From Mesorhizobium sophorae (GTDB lineage: Bacteria; Pseudomonadota; Alphaproteobacteria; Rhizobiales; Rhizobiaceae), in contig NZ_NNRI01000008.1 in NCBI RefSeq assembly GCF_002270415.1, forward strand, positions 549,501-613,500: a stretch of 64,000 nt of DNA, read 5' to 3'. A program made the translations under genes and the position numbers. A model generated the notes under the pieces. The model did no database searches. It worked only from the letters and a program-made list of their open reading frames with translations, and had not been told where the DNA came from. Within the stretch, counting starts at the first letter, position 1. Each line of letters starts with the position of its first letter. This document shows positions 63,333 to 64,000 of this stretch, one piece after another.

Positions 63333-64000
63333 CTCGGCCGGCTCTTCTGCTGGCTCGGCCGCATCTTCTGCTGGCCCGGCCGGCTTTCCTGCTCGCCCGG
63401 ATGGCTCTCCTTCAGAAACGTCAGCACTTCCGAAGCCGGCACATCCTTGGCGATGAAGGCCTGGCCGATGCCGCGCGTCAGGATGAAGGTCAGCGCGCCG
63501 CGCGACACCTTCTTGTCCTGGGCAATGAAGGAAAGCAGCGCCTCGGCATCGGGCAAATCACCCGGAATGTCGGCCATCCGCCACGGCAGCCCGACGGCGC
63601 GCAGATGCGCCTCGACGCGTGCCGCATCGTCGGGGCTGGCGAGGTTGAGCCGCGATGAGAACCGATGCGCCAGCGCCATGCCGATGGCGACACCCTCGCC
63701 ATGGACGAGCCGGGTTCCGTCATACTGGGTGGCGGCTTCCAGCGCGTGGCCGAAAGTGTGGCCGAGATTGAGCAGCGCACGGTCGCCGGTCTCGAACTCG
63801 TCGCGGGCAACCACATCGGCCTTGGCGCGGCAGGCCTCGGCAATGGCCTGCGCCCTCTCCGGCCCGCCGGCGAACACTTGGGACCAGTTCTCTTCCAGCC
63901 AGGCGAAAAACGCCGGCCGGTCTATGAGCCCGTATTTGGCAAGTTCGGCATAGCCGGCGCGGAATTCGCGGATCGGCAGCGTGTCGAGCACCTCGGTATC
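63329..64000 (-). CDS. aroB: 3-dehydroquinate synthase, C-terminal part (runs off the right edge)
   Basis: The visible 223 residues are the C-terminal half of AroB, the second shikimate-pathway enzyme. [14 protein letters not shown] and [14 protein letters not shown] carry zinc-ligand histidines, and [20 protein letters not shown] the substrate region. The start lies beyond base 64000. The last 24 residues are a repeated [21 protein letters not shown] type tail encoded by three 21-bp repeats, absent from typical AroB. The stop overlaps the start of the CBS-protein gene. Confidence 0.92.
   Translation of the reverse strand, partial: DTEVLDTLPIREFRAGYAELAKYGLIDRPAFFAWLEENWSQVFAGGPERAQAIAEACRAKADVVARDEFETGDRALLNLGHTFGHALEAATQYDGTRLVHGEGVAIGMALAHRFSSRLNLASPDDAARVEAHLRAVGLPWRMADIPGDLPDAEALLSFIAQDKKVSRGALTFILTRGIGQAFIAKDVPASEVLTFLKESHPGEQESRPGQQKMRPSQQKSRPR
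63335..63397. repeat. Three 21-bp tandem repeats in the 3' end of aroB
   Basis: Units at 63335-63355, 63356-63376 and 63377-63397 share CGGCCG and CTTCTGCTGG-like cores. On the aroB strand they encode a seven-residue motif three times ([21 protein letters not shown]), extending the protein just before the stop and next to the CBS-protein start. Since 21 is a multiple of 3, copy-number change would leave the frame intact. Confidence 0.85.

Overview
The window reads as a stretch of alphaproteobacterial chromosome, most likely from a Mesorhizobium-type rhizobium (inference from high GC, gene content and protein wording; no database search was possible). Supporting marks are a SAM-II riboswitch in front of metX, a CtrA-type TTAA-N7-TTAA box in front of ftsEX, cobaltochelatase cobST beside a DnaJ-like gene and bolA, a TIGR02302 low-complexity protein, and two large intergenic palindromes of a kind common in rhizobia. 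No tRNA, rRNA, CRISPR, prophage, insertion sequence or plasmid functions were seen. Apart from one clear pseudogene scar the region looks like ordinary core and near-core genome.

Layout. 1-4.1 kb: the start of an ECF-like sigma factor gene, then a divergent Fe(III)-type ABC importer (fbpABC). 4.2-9.5 kb: a minus-strand sn-glycerol-3-phosphate importer ugpBAEC with a GpdQ-like phosphodiesterase as last gene. 9.7-10.7 kb: a gene scar in which a frameshifted endonuclease/phosphatase fragment is joined to a headless EAL domain. 10.7-14.5 kb: tlpA, then argH, a small LptM-like lipoprotein and lysA. 14.5-21 kb: an ArsR regulator, a threonine-dehydratase-like enzyme, the TIGR02302 protein, a glyoxalase, and a LysR/EamA pair. 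21-28.5 kb: a cell-cycle and envelope block (cpdR, hpt, a membrane protein, ftsE, ftsX, ydcF, plsC), with a small PNPOx/DUF1348/LysR group lying between ydcF and plsC.

28.5-37 kb: a LysE exporter, aldo/keto reductase, ChaC, DUF2125, a PfkB kinase, tyrC-hisC, and then metX-metW under a promoter, SAM-II aptamer and intrinsic terminator that can all be read in order. 37-46 kb: DUF1330, a GT2 glycosyltransferase, DUF1194, a BacA/SbmA-like ABC transporter, a methyltransferase divergent from gloB, a DUF985 cupin, YhhN, an EamA exporter and DUF3108. 46.2-48.2 kb: rpmB, a spacer with three consecutive hairpins, the queuosine-precursor transporter yhhQ and a spermidine-synthase-like protein. 48.2-54.4 kb: an ArsR/SRPBCC pair, a phytase-like protein overlapping cobT, cobS, a DnaJ-like protein and divergent bolA. 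54.4-57 kb: a TPP enzyme and a secreted alpha/beta hydrolase. 57.3-62.2 kb: the prkA-yeaH-spoVR stress module behind a possible EcfG-type promoter. 62.3-64 kb: a palindromic repeat, a CBS/CorC protein that lacks the usual DUF21 membrane domain, and the 3' part of aroB, which ends in three 21-bp repeats.

How they fit together: fbp and ugp are nutrient uptake systems (iron; phosphate esters). The amino-acid genes cover arginine, lysine, aromatic/histidine and methionine synthesis. cpdR, ftsEX and the CtrA box link to cell-cycle control. The most notable features are the hairpin-rich rpmB-yhhQ spacer, the prkA-yeaH-spoVR operon with its candidate stress promoter, the EEP/EAL fusion scar and the DUF21-less CBS protein next to the aroB repeats. 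No wholly new multi-gene system could be demonstrated.
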